From contig NZ_PGDQ01000002.1 in NCBI RefSeq assembly GCF_003073135.1, positions 62,001 to 126,000 on the forward strand: a stretch of DNA of 64,000 bases. Direction: 5' to 3'. This DNA is from Euzebya rosea. GTDB taxonomy: Bacteria; Actinomycetota; Nitriliruptoria; Euzebyales; Euzebyaceae. Each line of letters begins with the position of its first letter. Within the stretch, counting starts at the first letter, position 1. The position numbers and the translations under genes are program-made. The notes under the pieces were generated by a model. The model was not told the origin of the DNA, did no database searches, and saw only the letters and a program-made list of their open reading frames with translations. Below are positions 7,708 to 15,890 of the stretch, piece after piece.

Positions 7708-8511
7708 ATGTCCGTGGAACCGCTCGTTGACCAGTCGATCTCGACGGACGAGCTGGTTGTTCCCAGCAGCGCGCTGGGGGGCCTGCGACGGCTCAACCTG
7801 CTCGTGGGGTTGCTGCATGCGGGGTCGGCGGCCGCGATGCTCGCGTTGTCCAACGACTTCGCCGTGCCGATCACGGCGACGTTCCCCGATGGTCCGCCGG
7901 GCAGCCCGCTGCCGGCTGCCGAGACGCTGTTCGAGCTGCCCCTCGGGCCCGCGGTCGCAGCCTTCCTGATCCTCTCGGCGATCGCCCACTTCGTGGTCGC
8001 CTCACCCCTGTGGTTCGGCCGCTACGCCCGCGACCTCGCCGGCGGCATCAACCGTGCCCGCTGGGTGGAGTACTCCCTGTCGGCGTCGTGGATGATCGTC
8101 CTGATCGCCCTCCTGCCCGGCATCACCGACGTCGTGGCCCTCGGGGCACTGTTCGCCGTCAACGCCGGCATGATCCTCTTCGGCTGGATGATGGAGCTGC
8201 ACAACCGGCGGCTGGCCGAGACCCGCTGGACGGCCTTCGTGTTCGGCTGTGTGCTCGGCATCGTCCCCTGGGCGCTGATCGGGTTCCAGGTCATCGGCGC
8301 CGGCTCGGCCGTGCCCACGTTCGTGTACGGGATCTTCGTCAGCCTCTTCGCCTTCTTCAACTGCTTCGCGGTCAACCAGTGGCTGCAGTACCGCCAGGTC
8401 GGCCGCTGGCGTGACTACCTCTTCGGCGAACGGGTCTACGTCTGGCTGAGCATCACGGCAAAGAGCGTCCTGGCCTGGCAGGTCTTCGCCAACACGCTGG
8501 TCCCGACCTGA
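7708..8511 (+). CDS. Heliorhodopsin
   Basis: This is a retinal-binding seven-helix membrane protein of the heliorhodopsin family, which sits inverted in the membrane relative to type-1 rhodopsins and has a slow photocycle. The 267 residues hold seven hydrophobic helices. Helix 3 carries RWVEYSLSASWMI, with Glu121 as the expected counterion, and helix 7 carries SITAKSVLAWQVFANTL, with Lys252 as the expected Schiff-base lysine. Length matches the family (about 250-270). AAGGG lies upstream at 7690, but its distance to the ATG is long, so the start is not certain. No retinal or carotenoid genes are in the window. The neighbour on the opposite strand is a DNA helicase. Function in this family is still debated; light sensing and regulation of DNA repair or nitrogen enzymes have been proposed. 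Confidence 0.93.
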   Translation: MSVEPLVDQSISTDELVVPSSALGGLRRLNLLVGLLHAGSAAAMLALSNDFAVPITATFPDGPPGSPLPAAETLFELPLGPAVAAFLILSAIAHFVVASPLWFGRYARDLAGGINRARWVEYSLSASWMIVLIALLPGITDVVALGALFAVNAGMILFGWMMELHNRRLAETRWTAFVFGCVLGIVPWALIGFQVIGAGSAVPTFVYGIFVSLFAFFNCFAVNQWLQYRQVGRWRDYLFGERVYVWLSITAKSVLAWQVFANTLVPT

Positions 8512-8535
8512 TCCCGGTCGGGCGTCACGGGTCGC

Positions 8536-10089
8536 TCAGCGGCCAGTCCCGCCCAGGTCGGCGAGGCCGATCGTCCGGACCGACCGTGCGACGTCGATGA
8601 CCTCGTTGATGAAGTCCTCCTGCGCCCCGTGCGCTGGGTCCTCCCGGGTGTCGACGGCGAAGGCCACCAGCAGCCGGGCCGCCCGGCCGTCGTCCTTCAG
8701 CCGGAGGACCCGACCGAGCCGCTGGATCATCTGCCGGCGTGTCCGGAACGCGGCCAGCACCAGCGCGAGCTCGGCGTCCGGCACGTCGACCCCCTCGTCG
8801 AGGACCCGCGGCGCCACCACGACCTGGAGGTTGCCGTTGCGGAACTGCGCCAGGCGGATGCGGCGCTTGTCCTTGGGCAGGTCGCCGTGGATCTCCTCGG
8901 CCGGCACGTCGTGGCGGCGCAGCGCGATGGCCGCGAGCTCGGCCTGCTCGACGGTGTCGGTGAAGACCAGCCCTCGCGTGCCCTCGGCGGCCAGCGACGG
9001 GGCGAGGGCATGGACCACCTGCAGCTTGGCGTCGGCCTGGGCGGCGACGTCGCGTCGTCGGCGCAGCGCCGACAGGAACGCCCGTGCGGCGACGACCTCA
9101 CGACGCACCCTGGTGTTCGGCTTGCCCTCCGCCCCCGCGGACAGCGCCGCAGCAGCCGCGATCAGCTCCAGTGGCGACTTCGGCAGCCCGTGGGCGACCA
9201 GCTCCTTGCGGTGCTGCCGGACCTGTCCGTCGGCGTTGTCGTAGGCGGACCGTTCGCCGTCGGTCAGCGGGACACCGACGAAGGTGACGTCGAACGGGGC
9301 GATGACGCCGTCCGCCGCGGCGTCGGCGAAGGAGTACGACTGCACGACCCCGCCGAAGTAGGGCGCCAGCACCTCCACCAGCCCCTCGTCGTTGCGTTCG
9401 TAGGTGGCCGTCAGCGCCAGCCGCATCGCGAACGCCGGCTTCAGCGCCTCGCCCCAGGTGGGGGCGCCGTAGCGATGGGCCTCGTCGGCCACCAGCAGCC
9501 CGACGGCGCCTGCCGGCAGGTCGACGGGCAGCGACGCAGCCGAGTGCGGCGTGGCGATGACCACGTGGTGCTCGTGCAGGTCGTCGGCCCGACCGCCGCC
9601 GAGCTGGCCGACGCGTGCGCTCGGGACCAGCTCGTGCAGCTGGCGTTGCCACTGCGTCAGCAGGTCCAGGGTCGGCACGATGACCAGCGCCCGACCGTCC
9701 TGGGCCAGGCACGCCCGGATCGCGGCGATGGCCAGCCGCGTCTTGCCGGTGCCCGTGACCGCCTCGACCACACCGCGACAGCCGGCCTGCGCCCACGACG
9801 CGAAGGCCGCGATCTGCCAGTCGCGAAGGGCGAGGCCGTCCAGGGGGCTGGTGGACGGCACGACCGGCGCGTCCGGGGCAGCGGTGACGGGCTCGTCCAG
9901 GAGGATCCAGGTCGGCTTGCCCAGCACGTCCTCGCGATGGAACCGGGCGTCCCTGACCAGCGCCCGCTCGAGCGCCGGACGCGAGGCGGGCACGCCCGAG
10001 GCCTTCACCGCCCTGACCAGCCTGGGCGTGGGCAGGCCATCGGGGTTGTCGGCCAGGACCTCGGCGGCCACGTCTTCCACGGTTCGCAT
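8536..10089 (-). CDS. Superfamily 2 DEAH-type helicase (XPB/RadD-like)
   Basis: This is a 517-residue ATP-dependent DNA or RNA helicase. An N-terminal domain of about 90 residues precedes the motor core: LRDWQ (Q-motif region), GTGKTRLA (Walker A), LLVADEAHRYG (DEAH), LTATYERND (motif III), and QMIQRLGRVLR (motif VI). The core resembles XPB- and RadD-like repair helicases and the helicase part of type III restriction enzymes, but no nuclease domain is present. The ATG at 10089 is chosen because TAGCGT stands eight bases before it, a leaderless signature; the frame is open further upstream into the next gene. It converges on the heliorhodopsin gene with a 24-base gap. A DNA repair role is a guess from family. 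Confidence 0.88.
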   Translation of the reverse strand: MRTVEDVAAEVLADNPDGLPTPRLVRAVKASGVPASRPALERALVRDARFHREDVLGKPTWILLDEPVTAAPDAPVVPSTSPLDGLALRDWQIAAFASWAQAGCRGVVEAVTGTGKTRLAIAAIRACLAQDGRALVIVPTLDLLTQWQRQLHELVPSARVGQLGGGRADDLHEHHVVIATPHSAASLPVDLPAGAVGLLVADEAHRYGAPTWGEALKPAFAMRLALTATYERNDEGLVEVLAPYFGGVVQSYSFADAAADGVIAPFDVTFVGVPLTDGERSAYDNADGQVRQHRKELVAHGLPKSPLELIAAAAALSAGAEGKPNTRVRREVVAARAFLSALRRRRDVAAQADAKLQVVHALAPSLAAEGTRGLVFTDTVEQAELAAIALRRHDVPAEEIHGDLPKDKRRIRLAQFRNGNLQVVVAPRVLDEGVDVPDAELALVLAAFRTRRQMIQRLGRVLRLKDDGRAARLLVAFAVDTREDPAHGAQEDFINEVIDVARSVRTIGLADLGGTGR

Positions 10090-10100
10090 CCCGGAGGACG

Positions 10101-10787
10101 CTACCCGGGGCCTGCGACATCGACGCCGTGTGCCCACAGCAACGCGCGGACCGCCAGCCCGAACGTCGCCAGGGCCAGGGCAACGGTGACGACCTGCTCG
10201 GCGATCCCGGCGGTCCGGAACAGCCCGACCCCGAACCGACGGCGCCACGGCCACAGGAGCGGCACACCCTCGGGCGTCAGCATGTCCCCGACGACGTGGA
10301 CCAGCAGGCCGCCCGCCACGGCGACGGTGAACCAGTCATTGATCGGGACGCGACCGCCGAGGACGAGCCCGGCGCACCCGGCCGCGGCCACGACGAAGCC
10401 GAGCAGCGACACGCGGCCACCGAAGGACGCCGCGAGCAGCGGCCCCGCGACGGCGACGAGGCCGCCCACGATGGCGGCAGCCGGCACGACGGCAGGTGGG
10501 CCGACCACGAACAGGTGGACCGCCGACGCGGCGGCTGCGACGAACAGCAGGCTGTGGGTCGCCTGCCGGTGCCCTCCGGCGAGCGCCCGGATGGCGACAC
10601 CCACGGCCCGCGTGGCCAGTCCACCGGTTCGGGTGATCGTCGATCCGGGATGGTCCAGGTCCGGCGCCGTCGCCGCCCCGGCGCACAGCAGCGTGCCGAC
10701 CAGCACCGCCGCTGGAGGGATCGACAGCGTCGGGGCGACGGCGAGGAAGGTCGCGGCCCCCGACAGCGCATGCCCCTTGGCCTGCAT
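10101..10787 (-). CDS. YdjM-like membrane metal-dependent hydrolase (DUF457)
   Basis: This is a 228-residue inner-membrane protein with about six hydrophobic helices and the family's conserved acidic/histidine motifs near the membrane surface: GHALSG, APDLDHPGS, GGHRQATHSLL and HVVGDMLTPEGV. The family is named for a hydrolase-like metal site; in Gram-positives related proteins have been linked to membrane or phospholipid maintenance. I chose the ATG at 10787, where the family's N-terminal KGHALSG motif begins right away. It is separated by 11 bases from the helicase downstream, so they could be co-transcribed, though the helicase seems to have its own start signal. Confidence 0.85.
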   Translation of the reverse strand: MQAKGHALSGAATFLAVAPTLSIPPAAVLVGTLLCAGAATAPDLDHPGSTITRTGGLATRAVGVAIRALAGGHRQATHSLLFVAAAASAVHLFVVGPPAVVPAAAIVGGLVAVAGPLLAASFGGRVSLLGFVVAAAGCAGLVLGGRVPINDWFTVAVAGGLLVHVVGDMLTPEGVPLLWPWRRRFGVGLFRTAGIAEQVVTVALALATFGLAVRALLWAHGVDVAGPG

Positions 10788-10849
10788 CAGCGGGCGCCGG
10801 GGTGGGGGTCGTGGATCACGTCGCCCAGTGTGGAACCGGGGTGTGACGT

Positions 10850-11500
10850 TCAGCTCGCCGCCGGCAGCGACCAGGTCGTGGGCGGGTCGTCGTCCGGGAG
10901 GCCCGACGGATCGCCGGAGGGGGTGCCTCCGCCGGACCTCGACGACCGCAGGCGCACGATCTCCACCGCGAGCACCGCCACGGCGCCCAGCCACAGCACC
11001 AGCCCGGACCCCCACGCCAGCCGTGCGAGGTCGTCGGCGGCCCACATGGCGTCCAGGTGACGCGGACCGAGCAGCGTGCCCCAGTCGTGGACGCCACCGA
11101 TCAGCGGCAGCCGCTGGACGGGGGCGTCGGCGATGTAGACCGAGGCGTCCTGGGCCGACGTCGAGGCCCACCCGAGGGCCAGCGCCGCCCCCAGCCGATC
11201 CCGGGACCTCCACCACAACCCGGCGGCCACCACCAACGGCACGAGCACCTGCGTCCCGCTGCCCATGGTCAACATCCCCGCCCGCGGGAGCCACGCGAAG
11301 GCGACATGGCCGAACTCGTGCACGGCCAGGTCGATCCAGCCGAGCACCGGGACGCGGGTGCCCCGGACGAACGCGTACCACCCGAGCAGCAGCACGACGG
11401 GCAGTCCGATGGCGTGGTGCCACCACTCCCGTTCGGGTGCCGTCGGCCAGAAGCCCCCACGACGTGTCGTGGTGGCAGTCACCGGGCTGGAGAGGCTCAC
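10850..11500 (-). CDS. Membrane protein with HExxH zinc motif
   Basis: The 216-residue protein is not assigned to a named family with certainty. It has about four to five hydrophobic segments, and the first membrane region ends in VHEFGHVAF (His61, Glu62, His65), the zinc-binding motif of intramembrane metalloproteases (site-2 protease or M50-like). The third ligand could be an Asp later in the chain (QDASVY or VHDWGT). The C-terminal 45 residues are polar and Pro/Gly/Asp rich, probably cytosolic. The start is GTG at 11500. The next gene on this strand encodes the YdjM-like protein. No protease substrate or anti-sigma factor is adjacent. Confidence 0.7.
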   Translation of the reverse strand: MSLSSPVTATTTRRGGFWPTAPEREWWHHAIGLPVVLLLGWYAFVRGTRVPVLGWIDLAVHEFGHVAFAWLPRAGMLTMGSGTQVLVPLVVAAGLWWRSRDRLGAALALGWASTSAQDASVYIADAPVQRLPLIGGVHDWGTLLGPRHLDAMWAADDLARLAWGSGLVLWLGAVAVLAVEIVRLRSSRSGGGTPSGDPSGLPDDDPPTTWSLPAAS

Positions 11501-11585
11501 GTTCCCTGTATCGGCACGCCGGCGCCCGACGTTGAACGAGCGGTTCTCGTTGGTCGGTCCTGCCGTTGGGTGCCGACGGGCCGCG

Positions 11586-12464
11586 TCAGCCGGGACGGTC
11601 GACGATCAACGACTGGCTGGCACGGCCGACGGGACCGTCCAGGTCGTGCAGGACGGAGTGGGCGTGGCCGACCCCGTGGTCGGTGAGCACCGTGTGGGCG
11701 TCCAGCCCGATCCACTCACCCCGGGGTTCGCGGGTCAGGTGCACCGTCAGGTCGACGTTGACGAACAGCCCGTCCTCGCCGAGGGCGGTTCCCGGGCCGC
11801 TGCGGGCCGACACCCCGTTGCCGGAGTCCGCCGACACGAGCAGGCGATCCACCCCGGTCAGGTCCTCGTCGTCGAGCAGTCGCACCGGCATGCGCATCCA
11901 CGCCCGGGCCGGGCCGGGCACCTCCCAGCCGCCCTCGACGAACCGTGACTCCATCGTCGAGACGTAGCCACCCTCCGGGACCTGCTTGAAGAAGCCGACC
12001 GATGCGGGCAGCCCGTCGGGGCCGGGCATCGGCTCGCCCTCGATCCCCACGCCGAGGTCCAGCGGCGTGGTGCGGATCCGCCACTCCGCCGCCGTCATCA
12101 CGACGGTCCCGTCGTCGTCGGCCAGCTCGGCTGCGACGAGCTCGACCTTCCTGCCCGGTCGCTGGACGTGTGTCCGGACCGAGAGGCGTCCGAGGGGCAC
12201 CGGGCGGAGGATCTCGTAGCTGACCCGCGTGGTGATCCGGCCCTCGGGGTCGTGGTGCCGTCGCATGGCCGCGTGCAGCAGCGCCGACGGTGGGCCGGCG
12301 TGCAGGGCGCCCGGGTCCCATGGGCCGACCGCGATCTCGTTGGCGGCCACGACGAGGATCGCGGCGTCACGCCCGGCAGGCCCACTGCTGGGACGGGCAC
12401 CTCCGGGGCGGTCGCCGTCGGGGATGCGGTCGTCGATCGTGGTGAAGAAGGCGTCTGCGGTCAC
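11586..12464 (-). CDS. Acyl-CoA thioesterase-like double hotdog protein
   Basis: This is a 292-residue protein with two hotdog folds, as in TesB/FadB-like acyl-CoA thioesterases: an N-terminal half with GPWDPGALHAGPPSALLHAA and a C-terminal half with ARAWMRMP and GEWIGLDAHTVLTDHGVGHA. It would hydrolyse an acyl-CoA ester in lipid turnover. The GTG start at 12464 is supported by TACGAT six bases upstream, a leaderless signature; the open frame continues to 12923 but overlaps the divergent kinase gene. It lies close to fatty acid genes about 5 kb away but is not part of their operon. Confidence 0.82.
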   Translation of the reverse strand: MTADAFFTTIDDRIPDGDRPGGARPSSGPAGRDAAILVVAANEIAVGPWDPGALHAGPPSALLHAAMRRHHDPEGRITTRVSYEILRPVPLGRLSVRTHVQRPGRKVELVAAELADDDGTVVMTAAEWRIRTTPLDLGVGIEGEPMPGPDGLPASVGFFKQVPEGGYVSTMESRFVEGGWEVPGPARAWMRMPVRLLDDEDLTGVDRLLVSADSGNGVSARSGPGTALGEDGLFVNVDLTVHLTREPRGEWIGLDAHTVLTDHGVGHAHSVLHDLDGPVGRASQSLIVDRPG

Positions 12465-12564
12465 CGGCGGATCGTAGCCACCGGCCCCCGGACCGGTGGA
12501 ACTAGTGCGAACAGGCAGCTTGCTCGTGCGTGACTTCACCGCTGCGGTGGGTGAGGATGGCAGG

Positions 12565-13977
12565 GTGCAGCGGCCTGCGTCTGCTCGCGCGACCCGCATG
12601 CGCGACACACGTCGACGTCTGGGGGAGCTCCTTCCCCGAGGCGCGACGCTGGACGTGCGCCGAACCGGACGACGACATCGTGCCGTGCTCCTCGTCGGCA
12701 TCGTCTGTGCGGCGGTGCCGCTGTTGTCGGGTCTCCTCGTCGGGGCGGACCCGGCCCCGGCGCTGACCGCCAGCGCGGTCGTCGGCGCCATGGTGACGGC
12801 CGCGACGGCGATGGGCGACCGGCTGGCTGCCCGGACGCTCGCCGCGACCGCCCTGGGCATCGTCCCCGTCGCCGCCTGGGTCGCCACGGACGGCGCCGAC
12901 GGGATCCTGCTGAGCAGCGCCATCCTCCTCGGCGTCGTCGCGCTGTACCAGGAACGCCGCCCCTACGCCGGGGCTGCTACCGCCGCCCTCGTCGGCGTCG
13001 GCGTCGCAGCGGTCGGCCCCGCCGTGGGCCTGGTCTCCTCCTCCGCGACCATGGCCGCCACCCGGCCGACGGCGTTCGTCGTCGGGCAGCTGCTGCTCCT
13101 CCTCGCCGCCATGGCCCTGCACCTCCTCTGGTGGCGCTTCAGCGAGGCCGACCAGCTCGTCGGTGAGGCCTCCATGCAGGAGATGGTCGCCGTGCAGCGC
13201 ACCATGCTCTCGCGCATGCAGGACACCGAACGGCTGAAGGACGAGCTGCTGGCGGTCGTCAGCCACGAGTTCCGCACCCCCCTCACCGCAATCATCGGGT
13301 TCTCCCAGACCCTGCGCCGATCGGCGTCGATGGGTCAGCTGCCCGCGGAGATGGTCGAGCTGTCGGCGGACAGGATCGAACGCAACGGCCTGCGACTGTC
13401 ACGGCTGATCGGCAACATGCTGGCCGCCACGATGGACGTCGAGCCACACACCGAGCGGTACTTCCCGATCCGTGCGACCATCGAACGGCTGGTGGAGGAG
13501 TTCGCCGGCGGGGAGGACGGCGCGACCGACGTCGAGGTCGACGTGCCCGAGGACATGACGGCCCGCATGTCGCGCGAACACCTGCGGCTGCTGCTCGGCA
13601 ACCTCGTCGACAACGGGATGAAGTTCGCCGACCCGGGGACCGCGCTGCGCATCCGCGGCCGCACCGCGGGGGAGGAGATCGCCCTGGTCTTCACCAACCA
13701 CGGGCCCGAGGTCCCCGAGCACATGCGCGAGCAGATCTTCGCCCGGTTCGTGCAGGTCGACCTGTCCGACACACGCCCCCACGACGGCATCGGCCTGGGG
13801 TTGCACGTCGTCCGCAAGCTCTGTGACGCCCACGGGGGGTCGCTGGAGCTGCGCTGCCAGGACGGCCTCGTCGTGCTCGGCGTGACCCTTCCGGCAGGAC
13901 CCGCGCGGGTCGTGGGCGTGGTCGGTGAGTCCGACGAGCCGGCCGTCGATGCACGGACGGCGCCGCACCGGGCATAG
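12565..13977 (+). CDS. Membrane sensor histidine kinase
   Basis: This is a 470-residue sensor kinase. Six or so hydrophobic helices fill residues 40-190 with no large extracytoplasmic domain, so it probably senses the membrane itself. Then come a short coiled coil, a HisKA domain with the phosphate-accepting His at about 234 (SHEFRTPLTAIIGF), and an HATPase domain (LLLGNLVDNGMKFA; GIGLGLHVVRKL). GTG at 12565 with GAGGA seven bases upstream is my start; GTG at 12496 and ATG at 12598 are alternatives. No response regulator gene is adjacent, so it is an orphan kinase. selD starts 11 bases downstream but seems to have its own promoter. Confidence 0.88.
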   Translation: MQRPASARATRMRDTRRRLGELLPRGATLDVRRTGRRHRAVLLVGIVCAAVPLLSGLLVGADPAPALTASAVVGAMVTAATAMGDRLAARTLAATALGIVPVAAWVATDGADGILLSSAILLGVVALYQERRPYAGAATAALVGVGVAAVGPAVGLVSSSATMAATRPTAFVVGQLLLLLAAMALHLLWWRFSEADQLVGEASMQEMVAVQRTMLSRMQDTERLKDELLAVVSHEFRTPLTAIIGFSQTLRRSASMGQLPAEMVELSADRIERNGLRLSRLIGNMLAATMDVEPHTERYFPIRATIERLVEEFAGGEDGATDVEVDVPEDMTARMSREHLRLLLGNLVDNGMKFADPGTALRIRGRTAGEEIALVFTNHGPEVPEHMREQIFARFVQVDLSDTRPHDGIGLGLHVVRKLCDAHGGSLELRCQDGLVVLGVTLPAGPARVVGVVGESDEPAVDARTAPHRA

Positions 13978-13988
13978 GCTCCCACGCC

Positions 13989-15050
13989 ATGACCCGCCGC
14001 CTGACCGAGTTCAGCCACGGCGCCGGGTGTGGATGCAAGATCGGCCCAGGCCAGCTCGCCGACATCCTCGCCCGCGTCGCCCCGCCCCGCCACCCCGACC
14101 TGCTCGTCGGCACCGACGCCGGTGACGACGCCGCCGTCTGGCGCCTGACCGACGACCGAGCGCTGGTCGCCACCACCGACTTCTTCACCCCGATCGTCGA
14201 CGACGCCCGGACCTGGGGCCGCATCGCCGCGACCAACGCGGCAAGCGACGTCTACGCGATGGGTGGACGCCCCCTGTTCGCCCTCAACCTCGTGGCCTGG
14301 CCCACCGACGCGCTCGGCAACGACCTGCTGGCGGAGGTGCTGGCGGGCGGCGCCGACGCGGCGGCCGAGGGAGGGTGGCTCGCCGTGGGCGGCCACTCCA
14401 TCGACGACGCCGAACCCAAGTACGGGCAGGCCGTCATCGGCGAGGTGCACCCCGACCGGGTGCTGACCAACGCCGGCCTGCGGACCGGCGACCACCTCGT
14501 GCTGACCAAGGCGCTGGGCACCGGGGTCATCACGACCGCGGTCAAGCACGGGCAGCCGGCTCCCGGGGCCCTGGAGGCCGCCGTGGCCTCGATGTGCACG
14601 CTCAACGCCGACGCCGCCACCGCGGCCCGGGACGCCGACGCGTCGGCGTGCACCGACGTCACGGGCTTCGGGCTGCTCGGCCACCTGCGCAAGATGCTCG
14701 ACGCGAGCGGGGTGGCGGCGACCGTGTGGGCCGACCGGGCGCCGGCGCTTCCGGGCGCCGTCGAGGGGATCGCGGCCGGCATGGTCTCCGGCGGCACCCG
14801 ACGCAACCACGAGTGGGTGGAGGAGCGCCTCGTGGTGGATGACGGGGTCACCGGCGACGCGGTGATGCTGCTGGCCGACGCCCAGACGTCCGGCGGCCTG
14901 CTGTTCGGTGCCACGCCCGAGCGCGCCGACGAGGCGGTCCGCTGGCTGGTCGAGCGGGGCCACCCGGCGGCCGTCGTGGGCGTCGTCACCGCCGACACCG
15001 TCGGCACCATGACCATCAGCCGCGGAGGCCCGACCGACGTCGCCGGGTAG
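13989..15050 (+). CDS. selD: Selenide, water dikinase (selenophosphate synthetase)
   Basis: It makes selenophosphate from selenide and ATP, the selenium donor for selenocysteine, selenouridine in tRNA, or selenium cofactors. The 353 residues start with the catalytic glycine-rich motif SHGAGCGCKIG. Cys14 and Lys17 match the catalytic pair Cys17/Lys20 of the E. coli enzyme, so this copy uses cysteine, not selenocysteine. Metal-binding Asp residues (GTDAGDDAAV; TTDFFTPIVDD) and the C-terminal ADAQTSGGLL motif are present. TAGGCT stands eight bases before the ATG (leaderless signature). selA, selB, selC and mnmH are not in the window. The cysteine-biosynthesis genes follow directly. Confidence 0.97.
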   Translation: MTRRLTEFSHGAGCGCKIGPGQLADILARVAPPRHPDLLVGTDAGDDAAVWRLTDDRALVATTDFFTPIVDDARTWGRIAATNAASDVYAMGGRPLFALNLVAWPTDALGNDLLAEVLAGGADAAAEGGWLAVGGHSIDDAEPKYGQAVIGEVHPDRVLTNAGLRTGDHLVLTKALGTGVITTAVKHGQPAPGALEAAVASMCTLNADAATAARDADASACTDVTGFGLLGHLRKMLDASGVAATVWADRAPALPGAVEGIAAGMVSGGTRRNHEWVEERLVVDDGVTGDAVMLLADAQTSGGLLFGATPERADEAVRWLVERGHPAAVVGVVTADTVGTMTISRGGPTDVAG

Positions 15051-15060
15051 CCTGCCGTCG

Positions 15061-15513
15061 ATGACTGTTGCGCCCATGCACGGCACCCTGGAGCTGCCGC
15101 CACACATCCGCGACGAGATGGTCGCGCATGCCCGCAGCGACACGCCGTTCGAGACCTGTGGCCTGCTGGCCGCCGACGACGAGGGACGCCTGGTCCGTCA
15201 CTGGCCGATCCCCAACGCCGACCGCTCGATGACGTGGTTCCGCATGGAGCCGAAGGCGCAGCTGAAGGCGATGCGGGAGATGGACGACGAGGACCTCGAG
15301 TGGGCGGCCATCTGGCACTGCCACACCCACACCGAGGCCTACCCCTCGCCCACCGACATCGAGCAGTCGGCGTACTGGCCGGGGATCGTCGCGATCATCG
15401 TCAGCCTGCAGGACCCCGACCCGGTCATCCGGGCATACGACATCACCGATGGACAGGTCAGCGAACGAGTTCTCACCGTTGCGCAGGAAGCCCAGCCCCA
15501 GGGCCCGCGTTAA
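15061..15513 (+). CDS. mec: JAMM metallopeptidase, CysO-cysteine peptidase (Mec)
   Basis: It releases cysteine from the CysO-cysteine adduct in the sulfur-carrier route of cysteine synthesis. The 150 residues have the zinc site of JAMM proteases: Glu31 (FETCGLL), His88-x-His90, Ser96 and Asp99 in HCHTHTEAYPSPTDI. Gene order mec-cysO-cysM matches Rv1334-Rv1335-Rv1336 of Mycobacterium tuberculosis, which is the characterised pathway. TAGCCT stands seven bases before the ATG and overlaps the selD stop codon, so the gene may be leaderless from its own promoter. Confidence 0.93.
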   Translation: MTVAPMHGTLELPPHIRDEMVAHARSDTPFETCGLLAADDEGRLVRHWPIPNADRSMTWFRMEPKAQLKAMREMDDEDLEWAAIWHCHTHTEAYPSPTDIEQSAYWPGIVAIIVSLQDPDPVIRAYDITDGQVSERVLTVAQEAQPQGPR

Positions 15514-15586
15514 CGTCGTAAACCGTTCACCACGCAGGCCCGCCGCACCCTCGGCACGGGCCGCGCGACCACGAAAGGCACCCCCC

Positions 15587-15865
15587 ATGGCCGTCACGGT
15601 CCGCATCCCCACAGTCCTCCGCAAGCACACCGGTGGCGAGAAGGCCGTCGAAGGCGACGGCGCAACCCTCAAGGCGCTCATCGACGACCTGTCGACCCGC
15701 TACGAGGGCCTGACCGACGCCGTCACCGCCGACGACGGACAGCTCGCGAAGTTCGTCAACGTCTACCTCAACGACGAGGACGTCCGCTTCCTCGACGGGG
15801 CCGACACCGCCCTGGCCGATGGTGACGAGATCGCGATCCTGCCGGCCGTCGCGGGCGGCTGCTAG
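15587..15865 (+). CDS. cysO: Sulfur carrier protein CysO, ending Gly-Gly-Cys
   Basis: This is a MoaD/ThiS-type ubiquitin-like carrier of 92 residues (MAVTVRIPTVLRKHTGG to EIAILPAVAGGC). Its C-terminal glycine is converted to a thiocarboxylate that donates sulfur to CysM. The unusual point is a cysteine codon (TGC, 15860-15862) after the Gly-Gly, so the encoded protein already resembles the CysO-cysteine adduct. The neighbouring Mec peptidase would have to remove it before use. GAAAGG at 15573 provides the ribosome site. It lies 73 bases after mec and 25 bases before cysM. Confidence 0.93.
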   Translation: MAVTVRIPTVLRKHTGGEKAVEGDGATLKALIDDLSTRYEGLTDAVTADDGQLAKFVNVYLNDEDVRFLDGADTALADGDEIAILPAVAGGC

Positions 15866-15890
15866 CCCGCAGCTGCTGGCCCCTGCCCTC

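Noticed and set aside
8629-11535. Plus-strand frame of 968 codons across the helicase and membrane genes
   Set aside because: Low-complexity translation rich in Arg, Gly and Pro; the minus strand has recognised proteins.
13989-14050. Possible selenocysteine in SelD
   Set aside because: The catalytic position is a TGT cysteine codon and there is no in-frame TGA.
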